DNA of 64,000 nt. Source: Hyphomicrobiales bacterium (lineage in GTDB: Bacteria > Pseudomonadota > Alphaproteobacteria > Rhizobiales > Rhizobiaceae). Position 1 is the stretch's first letter. Each line of letters starts with the position of its first letter. The notes beneath the pieces were generated by a model that was not told the origin of the DNA, ran no database searches, and saw nothing but the letters and a program-made list of their open reading frames with translations. The stretch covers positions 611,579 to 675,578 of the forward strand of contig UBWZ01000002.1 in the NCBI GenBank assembly GCA_900469345.1, read 5' to 3'. A program made the translations under genes and the position numbers. Positions 1 through 8,366 of this stretch are shown here, in pieces.

Positions 1-428
1 GACGAGCCTGGATCCATCGGAGCATAGCGCCGCTCCAGATGGTCGACGGGGTGAAAATCGGTGTCGAAGATCATCACGTCGGCACCCAGAAGCGTTCCGG
101 CGCCGATCGAAACAGACATGACCGCGCAGACCACCGTGCCGCTCAACCCGACGTCGTCGCCGATCCGGATGCTGGCCTGGTCGTCGAGCGTGCGCAGGAT
201 GACCGGACCGCGGACGCCGAGCGCCGTATTCGCGCTGTCCGAGCAGAGCACGCAGCGGTCGCCGATGACGATCTCAGAGCCCCCCCGTCGCTCGATCAGC
301 GGGGCACTGTGGAACCGCACCGCCTGCCCTACGCGGACGCCGGACCGGCGCAGCCGCCCGGTGATCAGCGCGCCCCGGAGCTTTTTCCAGACGCGCTGTG
401 GCAAACGGCCAATGTCGCTCAGCGCCAT
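1..428 (-). CDS. Hexapeptide-repeat (LbH) acyl/acetyltransferase, partial
   Basis: The gene runs leftward off the window edge, so only the first 142 codons are visible. After a short helical N-terminus the protein shows the hydrophobic hexad periodicity of a left-handed beta-helix, with stretches such as SEIVIGDRCVL, ASIRIGDDVGLSG and VSIGAGTLLGADV, followed by FDTDFHPVD, which resembles the catalytic-histidine loop of sugar O-acetyltransferases. Its ATG lies 8 bp after the stop of the upstream glycosyltransferase, with GGAGTGAGG in front. Being last in a gmd-fcl-wcaI operon, it probably O-acetylates the exopolysaccharide repeat unit; the substrate is inference. A serine acetyltransferase role is possible but fits the context less well. 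Confidence 0.8.
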   Translation of the reverse strand, partial: MALSDIGRLPQRVWKKLRGALITGRLRRSGVRVGQAVRFHSAPLIERRGGSEIVIGDRCVLCSDSANTALGVRGPVILRTLDDQASIRIGDDVGLSGTVVCAVMSVSIGAGTLLGADVMIFDTDFHPVDHLERRYAPMDPGS

Positions 429-436
429 GATCGTCC

Positions 437-1660
437 TCACTCCTTCGCGGACACGGCGACCACCGCAAGACTGATCATCTTGAGGCACTCTTCCTTGCCG
501 AGCGTGGCAGCGATCTCGATCTGTGGTTCCTTGCGGCCAGCCGGTCTGCGCGACAAAGCCTCGATCGTCTCGGCAAGGCTCGCTGCATCCCCCGGGCGCG
601 CATAGGCAACCGCGCTGCCCAGCACATGCGCAAGTTCGGTATCCTGGTCTGCGGTCACAAGGATCGGCTTGCCGCTCGCCAGCATGCCGCCGAGCTTGGA
701 CGGCAGGACCAGGTCGGCCGCATCCCGTTCCTGCGGCAGGACGTGCAGATCCGGCATGTTCAGGAATTCGTTGAGCCGGGCATAGGGCTGGAAGGGCAGG
801 AAGCGCACGTTCGGCAGATGCTTGTAGCGGGTCTGCAGATCCGCCTTGGCCGGCCCCTCGCCCGCGACGACGAAATGGATGTGGCTGTCCGTGCGCAACC
901 GCTCGGCCGCTTGCATCAACACGTTCAGCCCCTGCTTTGCGCCGATATTACCGGAATAGAGCACCACGAAGTCACGCTCGCCATAGCCCAGCTCGGCGCG
1001 GTAAGGGCTCGCACCGCGCATCGGGAAGATGTGGGAAAGATCCACCCAGTTGCGCACCACCGACAGCCGATCGGCGGCCAGGCCCTTTTCCACCAGCTTC
1101 TGCGCCATGCGATGGGAGATGGTGATGACCCGGTCGAAGCCGCGCAGCGTGAAGCGCTCGAAGGCATAACCGAGCCGCTTCAGCATCGCATGCGAGCCCA
1201 GATGACCGACCGCGAAGGCGGCGTCGATTTCGAGGTCCTGGACATGCAGGACCACCTGAGCGCCGACGAGCTTTGCCGCCAGTTGCGCGACCGGCGCCGC
1301 AATCAGCGTCGGCTCGACACAGAACACCGTATCCGGACGGATGCGCAGGATCTGCCAGAAGATCACCGGCGCGGAGGTCACCGCAAACGACAGGGGCGCG
1401 ATCAGCCGCCAGAAGCCCTTCATATTGCGGCGCAGGATCAGCGGCACCCGCACCACGTTCATCCCGTCCTTTCGGCTGCTGGAATAGCGGTTGCGATAGC
1501 CGGCCTGGACCCGCCAGCCCGGATAGTGCGGCGGCGTCGTCACGACCGTGACGTCGGCGCCTTCTGAGAGCAGGTGCTCGGCGATCTCGCCCGTATATTT
1601 GCCGACGCCGGCAATCTCGGGCGAAAAGTTCATGCCGTAGACGATGACCCGCTGTTTCAT
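437..1660 (-). CDS. wcaI: WcaI-type family 4 glycosyltransferase
   Basis: A 407-residue GT4 (GT-B fold) glycosyltransferase, the same length as the colanic-acid transferase WcaI. The N-terminal half opens with VIVYGMNFSPEIAGVGKYT and carries HVQDLEIDAAF; the C-terminal donor-binding half has LYSGNIGAKQG and VLPSKLGGMLASGKPILVTA, the usual nucleotide-sugar site. It probably transfers a sugar, plausibly fucose, to the lipid-linked repeat unit at the cytoplasmic face of the membrane. I chose the ATG at 1660 because the family begins there. An in-frame ATG at 1735 overlaps the fcl stop as TAATG, has GGGAG 9 nt upstream, and would add 25 residues by translational coupling; it cannot be excluded. 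Confidence 0.88.
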   Translation of the reverse strand: MKQRVIVYGMNFSPEIAGVGKYTGEIAEHLLSEGADVTVVTTPPHYPGWRVQAGYRNRYSSSRKDGMNVVRVPLILRRNMKGFWRLIAPLSFAVTSAPVIFWQILRIRPDTVFCVEPTLIAAPVAQLAAKLVGAQVVLHVQDLEIDAAFAVGHLGSHAMLKRLGYAFERFTLRGFDRVITISHRMAQKLVEKGLAADRLSVVRNWVDLSHIFPMRGASPYRAELGYGERDFVVLYSGNIGAKQGLNVLMQAAERLRTDSHIHFVVAGEGPAKADLQTRYKHLPNVRFLPFQPYARLNEFLNMPDLHVLPQERDAADLVLPSKLGGMLASGKPILVTADQDTELAHVLGSAVAYARPGDAASLAETIEALSRRPAGRKEPQIEIAATLGKEECLKMISLAVVAVSAKE

Positions 1661-1734
1661 AGCCAAATTCACGTCTCCTGATGCTTCAGGCAAATCAGCG
1701 TCCTTGATGGCGAGCACCGGCACGACCGCCGCCA

Positions 1735-2697
1735 TTACGCTGCATCTCCCTGTTTCCGTTCCGGATAGTTGCCGTCGAGGAAGGCCTGGTAGGCGGTGGT
1801 GATACCGTCCTCGAGATCGATCCGCGGTGCCCAGCCGAGCCCCCGCAGCCGGGCGGCGCTCATCAGCTTGCGCGGCGTGCCATCCGGCTTGGTGAGGTCG
1901 TGGACGATCCGGCCCTCGAAGCCGACGACCCGGCAGACCAGTTGGGTCAGTTCCAGGATGGTGATGTCCTCGCCCGATCCGACATTGATGTGTGAATCGC
2001 CCGAATAGGCTTTCATCAGGTGGACGCAGGCATCGGCACAGTCGTCGACATGCAGGAACTCGCGCCGCGGCGTGCCCGTCCCCCAGACGGTGATCTCGGC
2101 AGCCCCGTTGACCTTGGCCTCGTGCGCCTTGCGGATCAGCGCCGGCATCACATGGCTGGAGTTGAGATCGAAATTGTCGCCCGGCCCGTAGAGATTGGTC
2201 GGCATGGCCGAGATGAAATCGCGGCCGTGCTGGCGACGGTAGGCGTGGCACAGCTTGATGCCGGCGATCTTGGCGATCGCATACCATTCATTGGTCGGCT
2301 CGAGCGGCCCGGTCAACAGGGCCTCCTCGACGATCGGCTGCTCGGCAAGCTTGGGATAGATGCAGGACGAGCCGAGGAACATCAGCTTCTCCACCCCGAC
2401 CGTGTGGGCGGCATGGATGATATTGGCTTCCTGGATCAGGTTGTCGTAGAGAAAATCGGCGGGGTAGCTGTCATTGGCCAGGATGCCGCCGACCTTGGCG
2501 GCCGCCACGAACACGGCATCCGGACGCATCTTTGCCATCCAGGCTTCCACCTGGTCCTGGCGGGTCAGGTCCATCTCGCTGCGTGACGCACTCAGCAATT
2601 CGCAGCCTTCGGACGAAAGCCGCCGCACGATGGCCGACCCCACCATGCCGCGATGGCCTGCCACATAAACGCGCTTTCCCTTAAGGTCGTAGGTCAT
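1735..2697 (-). CDS. fcl: GDP-L-fucose synthase
   Basis: A 320-residue extended short-chain dehydrogenase/epimerase that converts GDP-4-keto-6-deoxy-D-mannose to GDP-L-fucose with NADPH. The Rossmann motif [11 protein letters not shown] is at residues 13-23. The family signature LGSSCIYPK and the catalytic pair of [11 protein letters not shown] (Tyr-x-x-x-Lys) follow. The length matches Fcl/WcaG of enterobacteria and NolK of rhizobia. The ATG starts 1 bp after the gmd stop, so the two steps from GDP-mannose to GDP-fucose are almost certainly co-translated. Fucose can go to exopolysaccharide or, in some rhizobia, to Nod factors; no nod genes are visible here, and the neighbours point to exopolysaccharide. 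Confidence 0.95.
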   Translation of the reverse strand: MTYDLKGKRVYVAGHRGMVGSAIVRRLSSEGCELLSASRSEMDLTRQDQVEAWMAKMRPDAVFVAAAKVGGILANDSYPADFLYDNLIQEANIIHAAHTVGVEKLMFLGSSCIYPKLAEQPIVEEALLTGPLEPTNEWYAIAKIAGIKLCHAYRRQHGRDFISAMPTNLYGPGDNFDLNSSHVMPALIRKAHEAKVNGAAEITVWGTGTPRREFLHVDDCADACVHLMKAYSGDSHINVGSGEDITILELTQLVCRVVGFEGRIVHDLTKPDGTPRKLMSAARLRGLGWAPRIDLEDGITTAYQAFLDGNYPERKQGDAA

Positions 2698-2698
2698 C

Positions 2699-3844
2699 TC
2701 ACCCCTCCACGCTGACGGGCAGTTCCAGCCCATGCTCCTTGAGGAGCGCATGGCGGCGGGCCGACTTGTGATCTTCGGCCACCATCTCGGCGCACATCTC
2801 GCGGGCGGTAATCTCCGGCACCCAGCCAAGCCGCTCCCGGGCCTTGTCCGAGCTGCCGAGCAAGGTTTCCACTTCGGCCGGACGGAAGTAGCGGGGGTCG
2901 ATGCGCAGCACCACGTCGCCGACCTTGAGCGCCGGCGCCAGCGTCCCGTGGATGGCGGCAACCGTGGCGATCTCGTCGACCCCCTCGCCGGAAAACTCCA
3001 GCGTCAGGCCGAGTTCGGCGCCGCTCCACTGGATGAACTCGCGCACCGAATACTGCAGGCCGGTGGAGATCACGAAATCCTCGGGCGCGTCCTGCTGCAG
3101 CATCATCCACTGCATGCGCACGTAATCCTTGGCATGGCCCCAGTCGCGCAGGCTGTCGATATTGCCCATGTAGAGGCAGGTCTCGAGACCCATGGCGATG
3201 TTGGACAGGCCGCGGGTGATCTTGCGGGTGACGAAGGTCTCGCCGCGGCGCGGCGACTCGTGGTTGAAGAGGATGCCGTTGCAGGCGTACATGCCGTAGG
3301 CCTCGCGGTAGTTGACCGTGATCCAGTAGGCGTAGAGCTTGGCGACCGCATAAGGCGAACGCGGATAGAAGGGCGTCGTCTCCCGCTGCGGCGTTTCCTG
3401 GACAAGCCCGTAGAGCTCGGACGTCGAAGCCTGGTAGAAGCGGGTCTTCTTCTCCAGCCCCACAAAGCGGATCGCCTCCAGCAGCCGCAGCGTGCCGACT
3501 GCATCGACGTCGGCCGTGTATTCCGGCGCCTCGAAGCTGACCGCCACATGGCTCTGGGCACCCAGGTTGTAGACCTCATCCGGCGCGATGTCGCGCACCA
3601 GCCGCGTCAGGTTCGAGGTGTCGGACAGATCACCGTAATGCAGCTTGAAGCGGGCATTGGGAATGTGGGGGTCTTCGTAGATGTGGTCGACACGGGCCGT
3701 GTTGAACAGCGAGGCGCGACGCTTGATGCCGTGGACCTCATATCCCTTCTCCAGCAGAAACTCGGCGAGGTAGGAACCATCCTGGCCGGTCACGCCAGTG
3801 ATAAGAGCAACCTTCCCGTTGCCCTTTACAGTCATTCTCATCAT
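2699..3844 (-). CDS. gmd: GDP-mannose 4,6-dehydratase
   Basis: A protein of about 380 residues that catalyses the first committed step to GDP-fucose, dehydrating GDP-D-mannose to the 4-keto-6-deoxy sugar with tightly bound NADP. Visible are the dinucleotide motif [17 protein letters not shown], the SELYG segment, the active-site [15 protein letters not shown] (Tyr-x-x-x-Lys) and [16 protein letters not shown], all typical of Gmd. First gene of the leftward operon. Three in-frame ATGs (3844, 3841, 3835) lie after AGGGGG. The first is only 2 nt from that Shine-Dalgarno, so 3841 or 3835 is the more likely true start. Confidence 0.95.
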   Translation of the reverse strand: MMRMTVKGNGKVALITGVTGQDGSYLAEFLLEKGYEVHGIKRRASLFNTARVDHIYEDPHIPNARFKLHYGDLSDTSNLTRLVRDIAPDEVYNLGAQSHVAVSFEAPEYTADVDAVGTLRLLEAIRFVGLEKKTRFYQASTSELYGLVQETPQRETTPFYPRSPYAVAKLYAYWITVNYREAYGMYACNGILFNHESPRRGETFVTRKITRGLSNIAMGLETCLYMGNIDSLRDWGHAKDYVRMQWMMLQQDAPEDFVISTGLQYSVREFIQWSGAELGLTLEFSGEGVDEIATVAAIHGTLAPALKVGDVVLRIDPRYFRPAEVETLLGSSDKARERLGWVPEITAREMCAEMVAEDHKSARRHALLKEHGLELPVSVEG

Positions 3845-4420
3845 GTCCCCCTAAAGATATTCGGCACGACAGCCTGAAATCAAAAACGCCGGCAATAACA
3901 TGGAGATAGCTGAAATGATCTAATCACTCTCTGAAAAACCAAATACCGCTACCGAAAGACCAGACCAATCAAAAAGAAAATGTGCACAGCCTGCAATAAT
4001 CAGCGATTCTATCGGACAATCAAAATTGAACTTCGCTAATATATACAATACTCAGACATCGATATTCCTTGTAGTCTTTGTCTTTACGTAAATATGCACC
4101 TCTATGTCTATTGCATTCAATATCGACGCCATTCTTATTTATAGCAGGTACGATTTTGCATTTAACAGATTTTGCTACTGATGCGTTAACTCAAGTAAAA
4201 ATTGTTTATCATTGATATTCCTTCTAATTTTTGAGTCCGGCAACAATTGGCAAACCCGAAATCGCGATCAAGATGGTTACCAGCAGCCAATTTTCGTAAA
4301 GCGCGGCGCCGAAGCCGCCTCCCATGCTTAACCACCTGTTAATTTGGATGCTGACAAGGATCTAAACTTGCGGTATCAACTTGCAAAAGAAGGCACTATT
4401 TTTCAGCTTTAATATATTGG
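3845..4420. promoter_or_regulatory. AT-rich divergent control region of the polysaccharide locus
   Basis: 576 bp separate gmd (leftward) from the ExoY-like gene (rightward). No convincing coding frame is present. The central part, about 3890-4250, is strikingly AT-rich compared with its surroundings. The 10-mer GATATTCCTT occurs twice in the same orientation, at 4071-4080 and 4214-4223, and the 4328-4342 segment is a TTAA-N7-TTAA motif. Such AT-rich blocks in front of rhizobial exo genes are typical targets of MucR/RosR zinc-finger repressors (established family knowledge); binding here is inference. Confidence 0.6.
4328..4342 (+). promoter_or_regulatory. CtrA-like box TTAA-N7-TTAA
   Basis: TTAA, seven bases, TTAA, matching the full CtrA site of alphaproteobacteria except that the base after the second TTAA is T rather than C. 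It lies 79 bp upstream of the ExoY-like start. Position and spacing are suggestive, but in AT-rich DNA a chance match is more likely than elsewhere in the window. Confidence 0.35.
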
Positions 4421-5161
4421 ATGGTTCCGTTGAGTATGCTGGGGCTTGAGGAAAGTAGTTCGTTCTCGACGTTTGAGAGCGCTACAGATGTTGCTGGGAG
4501 CTCCGGATTTCGCGGGGCAGCAGCTTCTTACGGAACGGAACAAACGGCGGCTCCTGCATGGGAGCTCGCGGTGAAGCGCAGCATGGACATCTCGATATCG
4601 GCCCTCGCCCTTGTCGTGCTGATGCCGTTGCTTCTGGCGATTGCCATAATGATCCGGGTCGAAAGCGCCGGACCTGTCTTCTTCCGCCAGACACGATGGG
4701 GCAGGAATGGCAGCCGCATCACCATCTTCAAATTCAGGTCGATGCATAAGGAGACCTGCGATCTGTCCGGTGTCGTGCAGACCGTGCGCAACGATCCCAG
4801 GGTGACGCGCGTGGGCCGCACCATCCGTCGACTGAATATCGATGAACTGCCTCAGCTTCTCAACGTGCTGATGGGCGACATGTCGCTCGTCGGGCCTCGC
4901 TGCCATGCGGTCGGCATGCTGGCTGCCGGCATTCCCTATGAGGACCTGGTTCCGGCCTACCACGAGCGCCACTGCATGCGCCCGGGCATGACGGGCCTTG
5001 CCCAGATGCGCGGCCTGCGTGGACCGACCGACCGCCCGTCGAAAGCGCGGGCGCGCATTGCCTGCGACCTTTATTACGTCAAAAATTATTCCATCTGGCT
5101 CGATTTCAGGATCATTCTGGGCACGCTCTACACCGAGCTTCGCGGCGGCAAGGGATTCTGA
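4421..5161 (+). CDS. ExoY/WcaJ-type undecaprenyl-phosphate sugar-1-phosphate transferase
   Basis: A 246-residue bacterial sugar transferase that loads the first sugar-1-phosphate on undecaprenyl phosphate and so starts each polysaccharide repeat. After about 48 variable residues comes KRSMDISISALALVVLMPLLL, the single re-entrant membrane helix of small (ExoY-type) enzymes. Then GPVFFRQTRWGRNG, FKFRSM, RRLNIDELPQLLNVLMGDMSLVGPR and RPGMTGLAQMRG follow, covering the signature motifs including the catalytic Asp-Glu pair. The large N-terminal membrane block of WcaJ/WbaP is absent. First gene of the rightward polysaccharide set. No clear Shine-Dalgarno precedes the ATG at 4421; the in-frame ATG at 4436 is an alternative. 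Confidence 0.9.
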   Translation: MVPLSMLGLEESSSFSTFESATDVAGSSGFRGAAASYGTEQTAAPAWELAVKRSMDISISALALVVLMPLLLAIAIMIRVESAGPVFFRQTRWGRNGSRITIFKFRSMHKETCDLSGVVQTVRNDPRVTRVGRTIRRLNIDELPQLLNVLMGDMSLVGPRCHAVGMLAAGIPYEDLVPAYHERHCMRPGMTGLAQMRGLRGPTDRPSKARARIACDLYYVKNYSIWLDFRIILGTLYTELRGGKGF

Positions 5162-5272
5162 CGCCCGCCAGCCTTTTCAATCTGACAAAACCGGCTTTGC
5201 AGACGACTTTCTGTGGGTTAACACGTCAGTTCATGCCAAAGCGCCTCGTCCCGCTCCCACGCAGCCGAACCT

Positions 5273-5286
5273 GTCATACGTATGAC
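5273..5286. promoter_or_regulatory. 14-bp perfect palindrome, possible operator
   Basis: GTCATACGTATGAC reads identically on both strands. It lies in the 204-bp gap between the ExoY-like gene and the phosphomannomutase gene, 79 bp before the latter's ATG. A short perfect dyad placed like this often binds a dimeric repressor, but I recognise no specific regulator family. Confidence 0.35.
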
Positions 5287-5365
5287 GCAGGCTTCGTGTC
5301 GGATCGCACGCCGCAGGCATCGGCGAGCCTGAACCCCTATCTGGACCTAGCGACGGACATTGCCC

Positions 5366-6790
5366 ATGAAATTCGGAACGAGCGGCCTGCGGGGTCTGGT
5401 TGTTGATCTTGAGGGCCACATTTCGGCTCTCTATTCAGAGGCATTTGCCCAGCACCTGCTGCGCGAAGGCCTGGTGCAGCCGGGTGGCAGCATCCTGGTC
5501 GGCCGAGACTTCCGCCCGTCGAGCCCGGGCATCGCGGCCACCTGTATCGGTGCGCTTGAACGGGCCGGACTGGCGCCGATCGACTGCGGCGCCATCCCGA
5601 CCCCGGCGCTGGCGCTGTACGGTCTGAAGCTCGGTGCGGCATCCCTGATGGTGACGGGTTCGCATATTCCGGCTGACCGCAACGGCATCAAATTCTACCG
5701 GCCGGATGGCGAGATCGACAAGGCCGACGAGGCCGCGATCACCGCGATTGCGGCTGAACTCGACAAGGGCGAGATCGGACTGGAGCCTTCGGTCGCGCCA
5801 GATCACAGCGCGGAGGCGACGGCCCTGTTCATGGCCCGCAACACCGGCCTGCTGCCGGCCGGTGCGCTTGATGGCCTGAAGATCGGCGTCTACCAGCATT
5901 CGACCGTGGCCCGCGACATCTTCGTCGACGTCCTGCAGGCCTATGGCGCGCAGGTGCTGCCGCTCGGCCGCTCGCAGAGCTTCATCCCGGTCGATACGGA
6001 AGCCGTCTCGCCCGAAACGGTCAGCGCGCTCAAGGCCTGGGCGGTCGAACATGGGCTCGACGCCATCGTCTCGGCCGATGGCGACGGCGATCGGCCGCTG
6101 GTGGCCGACGAAATCGGCGAGCCGCTGCGCGGCGATCTGCTCGGCCTCGTGGCGGCCCAGTTCCTCAATGCCGACGTGGTCGTCACGCCCGTCACCTCCA
6201 ACTCCGGAATCGAGGCGGCCGGCTCCTTCCGCGTCGTCCGCACCAAGGTCGGCTCGCCTTTCGTGATTGCCGCAATGAATGCGGCGCTCGCCGAAAAGGC
6301 GGAGGGCGTCGTCGGCTTCGAAGCCAATGGCGGCACGCTGACCGGATCCGAATTTGCCGTCGCCGGGGGGCGGCTGGCGCCGCTTCCGACGCGTGACAGC
6401 CTCCTGCCAGTGCTTGCCGTCCTCAAGCTGCGCAAGCGTCACGACATGCCTCTGTCGGCCATCGCCGGTTCCTTCCGGCTGCCGTTTGCGGCGGCTGACC
6501 GGCTGGAAAACTTCCCCGTCGAAACCAGCGCGGCGCTGATGGCGCATCTGCGCGGCTCGGACGAAGCGCTCGCCTCCTTCCTGTCGCCGCTTGGCACCGT
6601 GGCGCACAAGAGCGACATCGACGGGTTGCGCACGACGCTGTCGGACGGCCGCGTCATTCACCTGCGTCCCTCGGGCAACGCCCCGGAAATGCGCTGCTAT
6701 GTGGAGGCGGCAGGCGAAGCGGATGCGAGGGCTCTTCTCGCTGAAGGGCTTGACCTCATCCGCAGATGGGCGGCAAACAACGGGTCCTGA
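5366..6790 (+). CDS. manB: Phosphomannomutase (ManB/NoeK type)
   Basis: A 474-residue alpha-D-phosphohexomutase that interconverts mannose-6-phosphate and mannose-1-phosphate for GDP-mannose synthesis. Domain 1 carries the phosphoserine loop TGSHIPADRNG (catalytic Ser99). Domain 2 has the magnesium loop DGDGDRP (Asp238, 240, 242). The sugar-binding segment GFEANGGT and the phosphate-binding tail LRPSGNAPEMRCYVEA follow. I start at the ATG opening with MKFGTSGLRG, where the family begins; a TTG two codons upstream also exists. Next to manC and upstream of ugd it feeds the GDP-fucose branch encoded on the opposite strand. Confidence 0.93.
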   Translation: MKFGTSGLRGLVVDLEGHISALYSEAFAQHLLREGLVQPGGSILVGRDFRPSSPGIAATCIGALERAGLAPIDCGAIPTPALALYGLKLGAASLMVTGSHIPADRNGIKFYRPDGEIDKADEAAITAIAAELDKGEIGLEPSVAPDHSAEATALFMARNTGLLPAGALDGLKIGVYQHSTVARDIFVDVLQAYGAQVLPLGRSQSFIPVDTEAVSPETVSALKAWAVEHGLDAIVSADGDGDRPLVADEIGEPLRGDLLGLVAAQFLNADVVVTPVTSNSGIEAAGSFRVVRTKVGSPFVIAAMNAALAEKAEGVVGFEANGGTLTGSEFAVAGGRLAPLPTRDSLLPVLAVLKLRKRHDMPLSAIAGSFRLPFAAADRLENFPVETSAALMAHLRGSDEALASFLSPLGTVAHKSDIDGLRTTLSDGRVIHLRPSGNAPEMRCYVEAAGEADARALLAEGLDLIRRWAANNGS

Positions 6791-6876
6791 CGCGCCCGGC
6801 GGGCACTGAACACCATCTTGACACATAGAGGCGAACCCGTGCGGCAACGGGCGCGCGATGAACCGGAGACTTCTTC

Positions 6877-8304
6877 ATGACCAGCAAAATCATCCCCGTG
6901 ATCATGGCCGGCGGCAAGGGCACGCGCCTGTGGCCGCTGTCGCGGGCGAGCGCACCGAAGCAGTTCATCCAGTTCGTCGGCGACCGGACGCTGTTCCAGG
7001 CGACGCTCTCGCGCGTCTCCGACCGCGCCCTCTACGAACCGGCGATCATCATCACCAACGAAGACTTCCGCTTCCTCGCCGCCGAGCAGGCGCGCGAACT
7101 GGGCATGTCGCTGTCGGCCATCCTGCTTGAGCCGATCGCCCGCAACACCGCAGCAGCGGTCGCTGCCGCCGCCTCGTTCGTCGCTGCCCGCTTCGACGAG
7201 ACCGCCATCCTGCAGGTGCTCGCCTCCGACCACGAGATCGTCGCCGACGAGGGCTATTTCGACACCATCCGCACCGCCCGCGACACCGCCGCCTCCGGCA
7301 AGCTCGTCACCTTCGGCATCACCCCGACCGAGCCGGCCACCGGCTACGGCTATATCGAGGTCGGCGCGAAGCTGAAGACCGGCGCCTGCGCCGTCAAGCG
7401 CTTCGTCGAGAAGCCGGCTCTCGCCGATGCCGAGAAGATGCTTGCGGCCGGCGACTACGTCTGGAACTCCGGCATCTTCATGTTCCAGTCGGGCCAGGTC
7501 CTGGAGGAACTGAGGACCTTTGCCCCCGAGGTCGCCGAGGCTGCCATCGCAGCCGTTGCCAAGGCCGAGGGCGATCTCGACTTCGTGCGCCTCGACGCGG
7601 TGGAATTTGCCAGAAGCCCCGACATCTCGGTCGATTATGCGCTGATGGAAAAGACCGCCAATGCCGCCGTCGTCCCCTCTTCCTTCACCTGGTCCGACAT
7701 GGGCAGCTGGGATGCGGTCTGGAAGCTCGGCGCCCGCGACGAGGCCGGCAACGTCGTCACCGGCAATGCGACGCTGATCAACACCCGCAACTCGCTGGTC
7801 ATGTCGCGCCACGGTCATCTGGCCGTGCAGGGGCTGGAGGGCGTTGCCGTCATCGCCAGCGAGGACGCCGTCTATGTCGGGCGCCTCGACGACAGCCAGA
7901 ATGTCGGCAAGATCGTCAAGCACCTGGCCGCCGCCAAGGCGACCGCGGCGCTGACCGAAAGCCATCCGACCTCCTACCGCCCCTGGGGCGGCTATACCTC
8001 GATCCTCAACGGCGACCGCTTCCAGGTCAAGCGCCTGTTCGTCACGCCCGGCAAGAAGCTGTCGCTGCAAAAGCATCACCACCGCTCCGAGCACTGGATC
8101 TGCGTCAAGGGCACGGCGGAGGTGACGGTCGGCGATCAGGTCAAGACGGTGCGCGAAAACGAGAGCATCTACATTCCCCAGGGCGAGGTCCACCGCCTCG
8201 CCAACCCCGGCAAGATCCTGCTCGAGGTCATCGAGGTGCAGACCGGATCCTATCTCGGCGAAGACGACATCATCCGCATCGTCGACGAATTCGGACGAAA
8301 CTGA
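6877..8304 (+). CDS. manC: Mannose-1-phosphate guanylyltransferase / mannose-6-phosphate isomerase
   Basis: A 475-residue bifunctional type II enzyme (ManC/CpsB/NoeJ). The N-terminal nucleotidyltransferase has the pyrophosphorylase signature MAGGKGTRLWPLSR at residues 10-23, VLASDHEI, and FVEKPALADAEKML, and makes GDP-mannose from GTP and mannose-1-phosphate. The C-terminal cupin from about residue 365 has RPWGGYTSI, LQKHHHRSEHWICVKG and YIPQGEVHRL, the metal-dependent isomerase that takes fructose-6-phosphate to mannose-6-phosphate. With manB and gmd/fcl it gives the complete route from fructose-6-phosphate to GDP-L-fucose inside this locus. Confidence 0.95.
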   Translation: MTSKIIPVIMAGGKGTRLWPLSRASAPKQFIQFVGDRTLFQATLSRVSDRALYEPAIIITNEDFRFLAAEQARELGMSLSAILLEPIARNTAAAVAAAASFVAARFDETAILQVLASDHEIVADEGYFDTIRTARDTAASGKLVTFGITPTEPATGYGYIEVGAKLKTGACAVKRFVEKPALADAEKMLAAGDYVWNSGIFMFQSGQVLEELRTFAPEVAEAAIAAVAKAEGDLDFVRLDAVEFARSPDISVDYALMEKTANAAVVPSSFTWSDMGSWDAVWKLGARDEAGNVVTGNATLINTRNSLVMSRHGHLAVQGLEGVAVIASEDAVYVGRLDDSQNVGKIVKHLAAAKATAALTESHPTSYRPWGGYTSILNGDRFQVKRLFVTPGKKLSLQKHHHRSEHWICVKGTAEVTVGDQVKTVRENESIYIPQGEVHRLANPGKILLEVIEVQTGSYLGEDDIIRIVDEFGRN

Positions 8305-8366
8305 GCCGGCGGGCGGCAATCGCCCACGATGGCAATCAAACAACACGGTCGATGGAAGGCTGAACA

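Noticed and set aside
2732..3877. A 381-codon open frame opposite gmd
   Set aside because: Exact antisense of gmd, and the predicted protein has no domain features.
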